A DNA stretch of 64,000 nucleotides from Streptomyces panaciradicis (GTDB lineage: Bacteria > Actinomycetota > Actinomycetes > Streptomycetales > Streptomycetaceae). The stretch spans positions 1 to 64,000 of the forward strand of contig NZ_JAMGBF010000027.1 in NCBI RefSeq assembly GCF_023516615.1. Reading direction: 5' to 3'. A program made the position numbers and the translations under genes. Each line of letters starts with the position of its first letter. The stretch's first letter is position 1. Below the pieces are notes generated by a model. It had not been told where the DNA came from, searched no databases, and saw only the letters and a program-made list of their open reading frames with translations. Below, one piece after another: positions 33,344 to 42,133 of this stretch.

Positions 33344-36136
33344 TCAGGGCAGCGGCTGCTCGGCCCAGATGACCTTGCCTGCCGGCGTGTACCGCGTGCC
33401 CCAGCGCTCGGCGAGCTGGGCCACCAGGAACAGCCCCCGGCCGCCCTCGTCCGTCATCGCCGCGTACCGCAGGTGCGGCGAGGTGCTGCTGCCGTCGAAG
33501 ACCTCGCAGATCAGGGTGCGGTCGAACAGCACGCGGACGTGGATGGGATCGGCGCCGTAGCGGATCGCGTTGGTCACCAGCTCGCTCAGGATGAGCTCGG
33601 AGCCGAATCCCAGCTCCTCCAGCCCCCACAGCTCCAGCTGCCGGATCAGCGCGGCCCGCACCCCGGCGACGGCCGCCGGATCCGGCGGTACGTCCCACTC
33701 GGCGACGCGGTCGGCGGGCAGGGCCCGGGTCCGGGCGACGATCAGCGCGACGTCGTCGCTCGGCCTGGACGGCAGCAGCGTCTCGAGCACGGACCGGCAG
33801 GTCTCCTCCGGCGACTTGCCCGCCCGCTCCAGCGCGTCCCGCAGCAGGTCCAGCCCCTCGTCGATGTCCCGGTCCCGGTCCTCGACCAGCCCGTCGGTGT
33901 ACAGCACCAGCCGGCTGCCCTCCTGCAGCTCCAGCTCGGCCGTCTCGAACGGCAGACCGCTCAGCCCGAGCGGCGGACCGGCGGGCACGTCGGGGAACGT
34001 GACACTGCCGTCCGGCCGGACCACGGCCGGCGGCGGGTGGCCCGCGCGGGCGACCGTGCAGGTCCGGGCCACCGGGTCGTAGATCGCGTACAGACAGGTC
34101 GCGCCGGTCACCGGGGAGCTGCCGTCGTGCGCCGCCTCGTCCTGGTCGATGCGGGCGACCAGCTCGTCCAGGAGCGCGATCAGTTCGTCGGGCGGCAGGT
34201 CCAGCGCGGAGAAGTTGTGCACCGCCGTGCGCAGCCGTCCCATCGTGGCGGCGGCGTGCAGCCCGTGCCCCACGACGTCGCCCACGACGAGCGCGACCCG
34301 CGCGCCCGACAGCGGCAGCACGTCGAACCAGTCGCCGCCCACCCCGGCCTGCGCGGGCAGATACCGGTAGGCGATGTCCAGCGCCGACTGCTCGGGCAGC
34401 CGGCGCGGGAGCAGACTGCGCTGCAGCGTCACGGCCATGCTGTGCTCGCGCGTGTAGCGGCGCGCGTTGTCGATGGAGACCGCGGCGCGGGCCACCAGCT
34501 CCTCGGCCAGGGCCAGCTCCTCGGGATCGAACGGCTCGGGCTTCTCCGAGCGCCAGAAGCTGACCACACCCAGCACCAGGGACCCGGCCCGCAGCGGCAC
34601 CGTGATCAGCGAGTGGATGCCGTACTCCACGACCTGCGCGGTCCGCTCCAGGTCCTGGGCGTGCCAGCCCGGCGCCAGGTCGAGGTCCGGTTCCAGCACG
34701 GGCTGCTCGGAGCGCAGGCTGCGGGCCTGCGGCGAGGTGTCGACGAACCTGATCTGCCGGCCCACCGGATACAGCGGCGCGTCCTCCCGGATCCCGCTGA
34801 CCGCGGTACGGCGCAGCGGCGTCACCGCCTCCGGCTGGCCGCCGCCGAGCACCGCGTCGAACAGGTCGACCGTCGCGAAGTCCGCGAACCGGGGCACGGC
34901 CAGCTCCGCCAGCTCCTGCGCGGTGCGGGTGACGTCCAGACTGGTGCCGATGCCCACACCGGCGTCGTACAGCATCTCCAGGCGCTCGCGGGCCGCCTCC
35001 GCCCGGCCGGACAGGGCGCGCAGCTCGGTGGAGTCGCGCAGGGTGGCGACACTGCCGGGCGGGCCGCCCTGGACGTCGGTGGGCCGCTGGTTGACCGCCA
35101 GCAAACGGTCCTTGACCAGGTGGACCTCGTCCGTCGCGACGCGGCCGGAGGCCAGCAGGTCGGCGGTGTCCGCGGGCAGGCCCAGCTCCAGGACGTGCCG
35201 GCCCTCGGCGTCCTCCGGCAGGTCGAGCAGCCGGTGCGCCTCGTCGTTGGCGAGCAGCAGCCGACCCTCGCCCGTGGCGATGAGCACGCCCTCGCGCACG
35301 GCGTGCAGCACCGCGTCGTGGTGTTCGTACATCCGGGTCATCTCGTGCGGCCCGAGCCCGTGCGTCTGCCGCAGCAGACGTCTGCTCACCAGCGCCGTGC
35401 CGCCCGTGGCCAGCGCGAGGCCCACGGCCGCGGCCAGCAGGACGAGCGGCAGCTGCCGGTTGGCGGCGCCGCCGATGTTGTGGGTGGTGACGCCGGCCGA
35501 CACCAGGCCCACGACCTTGCCGTCGGGCGCGGTGATCGGGACGACCGCCTGGTCCAGCCGCCCGATCGTGCCGTTGATCTCCTCGACCACGGTCTTGCCG
35601 GCCAGCGCGGGCCCGATGGTGCCGACGAACTTCTTGCCGATCCGGTTCGGCTTGGGGTGGGTGTAGCGGATGCCGTCGGTGTTCATGACGACGATGAAGT
35701 CCACGCCGGTCGCCTTGCGGGCCGCCTCCGCCCGCGGCTGCAGGATCACCGTGGGCCGGGGGCTGCTCAGCGCCTCGCGGGTGCCCGGCGCGTTGGCGAA
35801 CGCCTGGGCGACCGCGACCGACCGTCTGCGGGCCTCCTGGGTGCTGTCGTGCCGTACCTGCAGGTACAGCGAGACCACCGCGGCGACCACCAGCAGCAGC
35901 ACGATCACGACCTGCAGGACGAACACCTGCCCGGCCACGCTCCGCCCGGTCAGCGCCGACCGCAGTCTGCCGGTCCGCTGCGGCTCCTCGGGGTCGGTGC
36001 GCCCGCCCGGGCGGAGGGCCGCGCCCCGGGTCCGCCGTCTGTGCGTCGTGCGGGCATGGTCGGCCACGTGCCGGGCACGGGGACCGCCGGGACGCCGGGT
36101 GGACCGGGTCCCGGAGCGGTCCGGAAGTCGGACCAT
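33344..36136 (-). CDS. Multidomain SpoIIE phosphatase with sensor, PAS, GAF and ATPase domains
   Basis: This 930-residue membrane protein has a TM helix at ~68-92 and an extracytoplasmic DcuS/CitA-like sensor (~100-225, with FIVVMNTDGIRYTHPKPNRIG). A second TM lies at ~228-250, then PAS (~270-375) and GAF (~390-565) domains. A PP2C phosphatase follows (~580-780, VGGDWFDVLPL and VGDVVGHGLHAAA). A C-terminal HATPase (RsbW-like, LILSELVTNAIRYG and DEGGRGLFLVAQLAERWG) completes it. It joins sensor, phosphatase and anti-sigma-kinase-like domains. The ligand and target are unknown. The start at ATG 36136 is uncertain, and a later start is possible. Confidence 0.88.
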   Translation of the reverse strand: MVRLPDRSGTRSTRRPGGPRARHVADHARTTHRRRTRGAALRPGGRTDPEEPQRTGRLRSALTGRSVAGQVFVLQVVIVLLLVVAAVVSLYLQVRHDSTQEARRRSVAVAQAFANAPGTREALSSPRPTVILQPRAEAARKATGVDFIVVMNTDGIRYTHPKPNRIGKKFVGTIGPALAGKTVVEEINGTIGRLDQAVVPITAPDGKVVGLVSAGVTTHNIGGAANRQLPLVLLAAAVGLALATGGTALVSRRLLRQTHGLGPHEMTRMYEHHDAVLHAVREGVLIATGEGRLLLANDEAHRLLDLPEDAEGRHVLELGLPADTADLLASGRVATDEVHLVKDRLLAVNQRPTDVQGGPPGSVATLRDSTELRALSGRAEAARERLEMLYDAGVGIGTSLDVTRTAQELAELAVPRFADFATVDLFDAVLGGGQPEAVTPLRRTAVSGIREDAPLYPVGRQIRFVDTSPQARSLRSEQPVLEPDLDLAPGWHAQDLERTAQVVEYGIHSLITVPLRAGSLVLGVVSFWRSEKPEPFDPEELALAEELVARAAVSIDNARRYTREHSMAVTLQRSLLPRRLPEQSALDIAYRYLPAQAGVGGDWFDVLPLSGARVALVVGDVVGHGLHAAATMGRLRTAVHNFSALDLPPDELIALLDELVARIDQDEAAHDGSSPVTGATCLYAIYDPVARTCTVARAGHPPPAVVRPDGSVTFPDVPAGPPLGLSGLPFETAELELQEGSRLVLYTDGLVEDRDRDIDEGLDLLRDALERAGKSPEETCRSVLETLLPSRPSDDVALIVARTRALPADRVAEWDVPPDPAAVAGVRAALIRQLELWGLEELGFGSELILSELVTNAIRYGADPIHVRVLFDRTLICEVFDGSSTSPHLRYAAMTDEGGRGLFLVAQLAERWGTRYTPAGKVIWAEQPLP

Positions 36137-36268
36137 GTGCCCATGTCTACACTGCCGGGCCCCAGGAGGCGAGAGGCGTCACAGACGGTGACAAAGCCTC
36201 GTTCCGGCGGAAAGCGGTCTCACCGGCGTGCCGTGCGGGCTGCCGCCGTGATCCTCGGAGAGGGTTCG

Positions 36269-38866
36269 TCAGCTCGGCGGCGCCGGCGGATGGGCGCCGC
36301 GTCGGCTGTTGCGCGCCGCGACCCGCCGCGTGGCCAGGAGCAGGGCGATGTCGTCGGGCCGGTCGGCGGTGTGCCGGGCCTTGGCGGTGAGCCGGTCGGC
36401 GACCCCGGCGAGCGGCCGCCGGCCCGGACGCGCGGCGGAGGCCCCCGCTCTCGCCAGGGCCACACGCAGGGCGGTGATGCCGTCGTCGATGTCCACGCCG
36501 GGCCGTTCCACGAGCCCGTCCGTGTACAGCGCGAGCACGGCGCCCGGCTCGATGAGCAGCTCGGTGACCGGGTAGCGGGCCTGCGGGTCCACCCCGAGCA
36601 CGACACCGCCGGGCAGGTCCACGACCTCCGTGTGACCGTCCGGGCGGCGCAGCAGCGGCGGCGGGTGGCCCGCGTTCGCGGCCCGGGCCCGTCCCGAGAC
36701 CGGGTCCAGCCGGATGTAGCAGCAGCTCGCGAACTGCCCCGGGTCAAGGTCGATGAGCAGGTGGTTGATGCCGCTCAGCACCTCGTCGGGCGGCCGGTCG
36801 CCGAGTGCGAACGCCCGCACCGCACTGCGCAGTTGCCCCATGGTGGCCGCCGCCGACACCCCGTGCCCCTGCACGTCGCCGATCACCAGCGCCAGACCGT
36901 CACCGGCCTCCACGACGTCGTACCAGTCGCCGCCCACCTCCATGCCCTGGGTGCCCGGCAGATACCGTCCGGCGGTGTCCACCTGCGGGTGGACGGACAG
37001 CCGGCGGGGCAGGAGGGCCTGCTGCAGTCCGCGGGCCAGCGCGGCCTCGCTCTCGTAGCGCTGCGCCTTCTCCATCGCGTGGGCGATCAGTCCGGCCAGC
37101 GCGGTCAGCACCGCCCGCTCCTCGGTGCTGAAGGTGCGCGGGACGTCGAAGCCCAGGATGCAGGAGCCCACCGGCCGGCCGGAGGCGATCAGCGGCAGGA
37201 AGGCGCGCGCTCCGCGCGTGGCGTCCAGCGGGATGCCGGGGTAGGCGTCCGTCAGCTGCTGCATCGAGTCGAAGAACAGCGGCCGTCCGCTGGTCAGCGT
37301 CTCCACACCGGGCAGATGGGCGTCCAGCCCCACCCCCTCGAAGGGGGTCAGGAACCCCTTGGGGAAGCCGGACTCCCAGGCGAGGTACAGATGCCGGTCC
37401 TGCAGCAGGTAGATGGCGAGGCGGCGGCCGCCGAACGCGGGCAGCAGCTCCCGCATGACCACGGCCGCCACCTGGCGCGCCGTGACCGCCTCGGTGAGCG
37501 CGATGGCCAGCACGATGGGCCGGTACAGCGGCGCCAGCGACGCCGCGCGGGGCGCCGCCTCGGGGACCGACTCGTCCGGCTCGGACGGGGGAGGCAGCCC
37601 GGCGGCCTCGGCGACCCGGCTCGCCGGGCGGAGGGTGCACGCCAGGACGTCGGGCCCCGGGAAGACGCACACGTCGAGCCAGGCGCCCTCGTACAGCGCC
37701 CCGTCGGCCCCGCCCTGCTGCGGTGGCCCGGCGCCGCCGGCCGGGCGGGCCACGTGGAAGCGCACGGGCTCCGGCGACAGCAGGGCACCGCGCAGGTGGT
37801 CCTCGCAGGTCGGCTGGTTCAGCCAGGGCACGCCCTCCCACAGCGAGCGGCCGAGCAGCTCCGCCCGGGGGCGCTGCAGGAGCTGCGCGGCACGCGGGTT
37901 GGCGTAGTGGATCACGCCCAGCCGGTCCAGGCACAGGACGCCGTCCGGCAGCAGGTCGGCCGCCGCGTCGGCCGCCGCTCCGGGGCCCGGATCGACGACG
38001 AACCCCCGGACGGGGTGGGCGCCCGACGGTGGGCCGGGCAGGGAGGGCGCGGCGTACGGGCTCCACAGCTCCACCAGCCGCAGCGCCTCGTCCTCGGCCC
38101 GCACGTACAGCGGCAGCGGCGGCGGTCTGCCGGCGGCCGTCTCCCGCAGCGCGGCCAGCACCTGTGACGGGTCGGCCGGGGCCACGGCCGCGGCGAGCGC
38201 GTGCACACCGGAGACGAATCCCTCGGCCGGCACCCCGAGGAGCGCGGGCAGCCGTTCGTCGACGGTCACCACGTCGGTCACCGGATCCCAGGCGAATCCC
38301 CCGGCCCGCCCGGCCGGGGGGCGGGTGCCGGGCGGCCGTGCGCTCAGGGGTTCGCCGTCCCAGGCCAGGGGCGGGCCGCCGCCGCTCTTCTCCAGCCGCA
38401 GCAGAGCCGCGCCCAGCTCCTCGGCCAGCGTCATCATGCGGTCGCGGTGATGCATCAGCTCGGCGGCGTCGGCGGCGGAGGGGCGCAGCACGGTCAGCAC
38501 ACCGTAGGTGATGCCCCCGCCCACCACCGGGACGTACAGTGAGCCGAACTGGAACGGCAGCCCCGCGGCGAACTGCGGATAGCGGCGCATCGTCTCGGTG
38601 GCGTTCGGCAGCACGACCTGTACGCCGAGCCGGTAGGCGTCGGCCACCGGGAACGGCCGGTCGACGTGCATCCGCCACCAGGGCCGGAACAGCGGCCCGG
38701 GCAGTCCGGCGAGGACCGCCAGCCGGAGCAGTCCGGGCGTGCCGGAGCGCAGGTAGACGCCCCCGGAATGGCCGCCGGCCACGCTGATCGCCTCTGCCGA
38801 GGCGTCGATCAGCAGCGCGGCCAGCTGCCCGGACGTCTGTTGTGCGTCCTCCGCGCTCCCAGTCAT
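36269..38866 (-). CDS. SpoIIE phosphatase with GAF/PAS sensory domains
   Basis: This 865-residue soluble protein has an N-terminal GAF-like domain (~15-160), PAS-like regions (~175-430, including LLPDGVLCLDRLGVIHYANPRAAQLL) and a further GAF domain (~450-600). The C-terminal PP2C (~620-840) shows VGGDWYDVVEAGDG, IGDVQGHGVSAAATMGQLR and DDIALLLA. It is probably a regulator of anti-anti-sigma factors. The ATG at 38866 has AGGAAGGG 4 nt upstream. It lies 133 bp upstream of the larger phosphatase on the same strand, so the pair may act in one pathway. Confidence 0.87.
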   Translation of the reverse strand: MTGSAEDAQQTSGQLAALLIDASAEAISVAGGHSGGVYLRSGTPGLLRLAVLAGLPGPLFRPWWRMHVDRPFPVADAYRLGVQVVLPNATETMRRYPQFAAGLPFQFGSLYVPVVGGGITYGVLTVLRPSAADAAELMHHRDRMMTLAEELGAALLRLEKSGGGPPLAWDGEPLSARPPGTRPPAGRAGGFAWDPVTDVVTVDERLPALLGVPAEGFVSGVHALAAAVAPADPSQVLAALRETAAGRPPPLPLYVRAEDEALRLVELWSPYAAPSLPGPPSGAHPVRGFVVDPGPGAAADAAADLLPDGVLCLDRLGVIHYANPRAAQLLQRPRAELLGRSLWEGVPWLNQPTCEDHLRGALLSPEPVRFHVARPAGGAGPPQQGGADGALYEGAWLDVCVFPGPDVLACTLRPASRVAEAAGLPPPSEPDESVPEAAPRAASLAPLYRPIVLAIALTEAVTARQVAAVVMRELLPAFGGRRLAIYLLQDRHLYLAWESGFPKGFLTPFEGVGLDAHLPGVETLTSGRPLFFDSMQQLTDAYPGIPLDATRGARAFLPLIASGRPVGSCILGFDVPRTFSTEERAVLTALAGLIAHAMEKAQRYESEAALARGLQQALLPRRLSVHPQVDTAGRYLPGTQGMEVGGDWYDVVEAGDGLALVIGDVQGHGVSAAATMGQLRSAVRAFALGDRPPDEVLSGINHLLIDLDPGQFASCCYIRLDPVSGRARAANAGHPPPLLRRPDGHTEVVDLPGGVVLGVDPQARYPVTELLIEPGAVLALYTDGLVERPGVDIDDGITALRVALARAGASAARPGRRPLAGVADRLTAKARHTADRPDDIALLLATRRVAARNSRRGAHPPAPPS

Positions 38867-39311
38867 CGGCCCTTCCTCGTCCGTGCCGCCCAGCGGATGA
38901 CACAGCAAGAATGCGCCACCAGGGGCCTCGGGCGCACCCGGGCGGACGGTGTGGAATCGGCGACGGAAGGGAGACAGGCGGTACGGGGGACTGGGCCGGG
39001 CGCCCGGAAAACCCTCCCGGGCGCCTCCGACCAGGGCTTTTCCCGCCGCCCGCGCACATCCCGGGCAGCCTTGCCCGGCGCGTCCGGCGGGACCTTTCGA
39101 GCGACCGGCGCCCCGGAGCCGGGAGGGCGGGGACGTCGGCGTGGCCGGAATGTGGTTCCCGCGGAGGCGACGATCATGGCTGAGCGGCACCCCGTGGACG
39201 GCCTGCGGGACCGATCGGCGCGCAGGCGTCGGCCGGGGCGGTGACGCCCGAGCGGACAGATCCGGCTCCCACGGGCTTGTGGGAGCGCTCCCAAGAGGCC
39301 AGGATACTGCG
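38867..39311. promoter_or_regulatory. Divergent region containing a CebR-type operator
   Basis: A 445-bp gene-free stretch. The main recognisable element is the 14-bp palindrome at 39280-39293 just before the acetyltransferase gene. The rest is GC-rich with no gene I can support; long open frames across it are shadows. Confidence 0.5.
39280..39293. promoter_or_regulatory. Perfect CebR-type LacI-family operator
   Basis: The sequence TGGGAGCGCTCCCA is a perfect 14-bp palindrome. It is identical to the consensus binding site of CebR, the Streptomyces cellobiose/cellotriose-responsive repressor. It ends 18 bp before the ATG of the GNAT gene, in a promoter-proximal position. Confidence 0.7.
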
Positions 39312-39947
39312 ATGACCTCGACGACTCCCACCGTCCGCCCCTACCGGCCCGAGGACCGTGCTGCCCTCGACGACATCTGCGTCCGCACCGCCCACGTCGG
39401 CCAGGACAGCCGGGGCGTGTACGAGGACCCCTCGATCTTCCCGGCGACGTTCGCGGCGCCGTACGTCCATCTCGAACCCGAGCTGGCGTTCGTCCTCGAC
39501 GACGGGCACGGGCAGGCGGTCGGCTACATCCTCGGCACCGCCGACACCCCGCGCTTCGTCGCGGAGTTCCGCGCCAAGTGGCTCCCCCTCGTGGCGGACC
39601 GCCACCCGGAGCCCGCCGGGCCGCCGAAGACCCCCGACGAGGCGATCGTCCTGCTGCTGCACCACCCCGAGCGGATGATCGTCCCCGAAGTGGCCGCCTA
39701 CCCGGCCCACCTGCACATCGACCTGCTCCCCGACTGGCAGGGGCGCGGCCACGGCCGTGCGCTGATGCGGGCCTTCCTCGATGCGCTGCGGGACCGGGGC
39801 GTGGCGGCGGTCCACCTCACCATGGTCACGGCCAACACCCCGGCCCGGGCCTTCTACGACCGCATGGGCTTCCACGAGATCGCGGTGCCCGACCCCGGCC
39901 CGGTCACGTATCTCGGGCGCACGACAGGCGACTTGGACGCCCTGTGA
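39312..39947 (+). CDS. GNAT family N-acetyltransferase
   Basis: This 211-residue acetyltransferase has a clear acetyl-CoA loop in DLLPDWQGRGHGRALMRAFLDAL and the C-terminal ANTPARAFYDRMGFHEI motif. The N-terminal part (VRPYRPEDRAALDDICVRT) fits GNAT fold. It resembles the OGA-associated HAT-like acetyltransferases from Streptomyces, as far as I recall, but the acceptor substrate is unknown. ATG 39312 follows an AGG-containing site. The perfect CebR-type operator just upstream suggests regulation by cello-oligosaccharides, and so a link to glucan or sugar metabolism. Confidence 0.85.
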   Translation: MTSTTPTVRPYRPEDRAALDDICVRTAHVGQDSRGVYEDPSIFPATFAAPYVHLEPELAFVLDDGHGQAVGYILGTADTPRFVAEFRAKWLPLVADRHPEPAGPPKTPDEAIVLLLHHPERMIVPEVAAYPAHLHIDLLPDWQGRGHGRALMRAFLDALRDRGVAAVHLTMVTANTPARAFYDRMGFHEIAVPDPGPVTYLGRTTGDLDAL

Positions 39948-39962
39948 GGTGCGATACGGCCG

Positions 39963-41639
39963 TCAGATCCACGTGTCCAGCCACATCCGCGCGTGCCAGT
40001 CGGCGTAGGGGATCGCCCGGCCCGCGTACAGAGGGAAGAAGTAGATGAAGCTCCAGGCGATGAGCAGCACCAGGGCCCCCGCCGACACCGCGCCCACCAC
40101 GCGCCGCCCCTCGCGCGCCCCCGGCGGCCCGAGCAGCGCGCCGACCAGCATCGCGACGGCCAGGCACAGGTAGGGCACGAACGCCACGGCGTAGAAGGAG
40201 AAGATCGTCCGGTCCTGGAAGCCGAACCACGGCAGATAGCCGGCCGCCACCGCGCACAGCACGGCTCCCGCCCGCCAGTCGCGGCGCAACGCCCACCGGA
40301 AGAGCAGGTAGACCAGCGCGGCGCAGGCCGTCCACCACAGCAGCGGCGTGCCCAGCGCGAGGATCTCCTGGGAACAGGGGGAGGTGCCGTGACAGCCCTC
40401 GCGTCCGGGCTGCGGTGTCTCGTAGTAGAACGACACGGGCCGGCCGAGGACCAGCCAACTCCACGGATTCGACTGGTACTTGTGCGGCGAGTGCAGGTTC
40501 ACGTTGAACTGGTAGACCAGGTACTCGTAGTGCCACAGGCTGCGCAGCGGGGCCGGGACCCACGACCAGGGGCCGCCGCGGCCGTCCGCCCAGTGCCGGG
40601 CGTAGCCCTTGTCGGACAGGAACCACCCCGTCCAGGTCGCCAGATACGTCACCACGGCGACCGGTATCAAAGACAGCACCGACCAGCCGAGGTCCCGGCG
40701 CAGCACCGCGCCGTACGGGCGGTCCGCGCCGGCGACCCGGCGTGCGCCGACGTCCCACAGCACGGTCAGAGCGGTGAAGAACACCAGGAAGTACAGGCCG
40801 TTCCACTTGCCGGCGGCCGCCAGCCCCAGGAACACACCGGCCGTGAGCCGCCACGGGCGCAGCCCCAGGCGCGTGTACGTACCCGTGTCGTGGTCGGGCC
40901 CGGCCGAACCGTCCGCGCGCGGCGGCAGCGCGGCCGCGAGCCGGGCCCGGGACCGGTCGCGGTCGATCAGCAGACAGCCGAACGCGGCCAGCGCGAAGAA
41001 CATGACGACGATGTCGAGCAGCGCGGTACGGCTCATCACGAAGTGCAGGCCGTCGATGGCCATCAGCGCCCCGGCCAGACAGCCCAGCGCCGTCGACCGG
41101 AACAGCCGGCGTCCGATGCGGCACAGCATGAGCACCGACAGGGTGCCGAGCAGCGCCGTCATGAACCGCCAGCCGAACGGGTCCAGCCCGAACAGCTCCT
41201 CCCCGAGGGCGATCACCCACTTGCCCATCGGCGGGTGCGCGACGAAGGAGGGGGTGTCGGAGAGCGGGATCACCTGGGGATGGGCCAGCAGCTGCGGATC
41301 GGTGACCTTGCGGTCCGGCCAGGTCCCCTCGTAGCCGAAGCGCAGCATCGACCAGGCGTCCTTGGCGTAGAACGTCTCGTCGAAGACGACCGCCCGGGGC
41401 TGCCCGAGCCGCCAGAAGCGGAGCACCCCGGCGAGGACGGCGACGAGGACCGGCCCCAGCCAGCCCGCCGCGGCGCCCGCCCGCCCTCTCGGCCGGGGGA
41501 AGGGCGGCACGAGACGCTCGCGGATGTCGGTGCGGGGTAGGGCCAGGTAGCCGAAGCGCCGCAGCCGCTCGGCCCACGCGGTGGCCTCGGGCACGACGGC
41601 CGCGCGCACGTCTTCGTCGACGCCGGTGTCACTCGTCAT
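39963..41639 (-). CDS. pmt: Protein O-mannosyltransferase (GT39, PMT)
   Basis: This 558-residue membrane enzyme transfers mannose from polyprenyl-phosphate-mannose to Ser/Thr of secreted proteins during export. The catalytic acidic pair lies in the first extracytoplasmic loop (VVFDETFYAKDAW). Further family marks are FVAHPPMGKWVIALGE and an array of ~11 membrane helices. The C-terminal half has the PMT-type region (HYEYLVYQFNVNLHSPHKYQSNPWSW). Length is near that of characterised Streptomyces Pmt. It converges with the GNAT gene. Confidence 0.88.
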   Translation of the reverse strand: MTSDTGVDEDVRAAVVPEATAWAERLRRFGYLALPRTDIRERLVPPFPRPRGRAGAAAGWLGPVLVAVLAGVLRFWRLGQPRAVVFDETFYAKDAWSMLRFGYEGTWPDRKVTDPQLLAHPQVIPLSDTPSFVAHPPMGKWVIALGEELFGLDPFGWRFMTALLGTLSVLMLCRIGRRLFRSTALGCLAGALMAIDGLHFVMSRTALLDIVVMFFALAAFGCLLIDRDRSRARLAAALPPRADGSAGPDHDTGTYTRLGLRPWRLTAGVFLGLAAAGKWNGLYFLVFFTALTVLWDVGARRVAGADRPYGAVLRRDLGWSVLSLIPVAVVTYLATWTGWFLSDKGYARHWADGRGGPWSWVPAPLRSLWHYEYLVYQFNVNLHSPHKYQSNPWSWLVLGRPVSFYYETPQPGREGCHGTSPCSQEILALGTPLLWWTACAALVYLLFRWALRRDWRAGAVLCAVAAGYLPWFGFQDRTIFSFYAVAFVPYLCLAVAMLVGALLGPPGAREGRRVVGAVSAGALVLLIAWSFIYFFPLYAGRAIPYADWHARMWLDTWI

Positions 41640-42133
41640 CCGATCATCGTAGGGAACGCGCGTACGAGCCGTGACGACCTCCCCGGCAGTGACCGGGCCA
41701 TCCCCAACCGCCCGTGCGCGTAACCGGTTTCGTTGGCGCGTGCCCTCCCGCCCCGCCCTGATGCGGCCGACCCGAAAGCCGCCGTGCGTGACGGGCGGCC
41801 GTCGTCGTCCCCGGCTTCACGGCGGCCGCCCGTGCCTCCGCCAGGTGAAAGGGGAGAGTCGGGCAGGTCGGCCTGGTGAAGGCGGGGTGAACGGTGCGGC
41901 GCCGCGCGGGTGGTGGACGCGGGGTGACGCGGCGCTGCTGCAACTCCGGCTCCGGCGCGCGGGGTTCTGGCTCAGGGCGTAGCCCGCAACCCAGGTCGCG
42001 CGGCACGTGTCCGGTCGCGCTGCTCGGGATCACTTGCCGCCGACCTCTTGACCTTCGACGAGCGAGCGACCTAACGTTCCGGCGTTTACATCGCTTTGAA
42101 ACGATTCAATCCATCGACTCCAGGGGCACAGCC
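41640..42133. other. Gene-free stretch with hairpin, before rhamnosidase
   Basis: This 494-bp stretch lies between the divergent pmt gene and the GH106-like gene. A perfect 11-bp inverted repeat, ACGGGCGGCCG (41791-41801) and CGGCCGCCCGT (41823-41833), has a 21-nt loop. A LacI-type operator lies at 42096-42109. No gene is supported; the open frame across it is a shadow. Confidence 0.5.
42096..42109. promoter_or_regulatory. LacI-type operator upstream of the rhamnosidase
   Basis: TTGAAACGATTCAA has perfect TTGAA/TTCAA arms around ACGA, the size and central CG of LacI-family operators. It lies 25 bp before the gene start, overlapping the likely promoter. It differs from the CebR site, so a separate regulator, possibly rhamnose-responsive, is expected. 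Confidence 0.5.

Noticed and set aside
33338..38167. A 1609-residue open frame on the plus strand
   Set aside because: It is the antisense shadow of two real SpoIIE phosphatase genes. Its translation is Arg/Gln/Gly-rich low complexity without domains.
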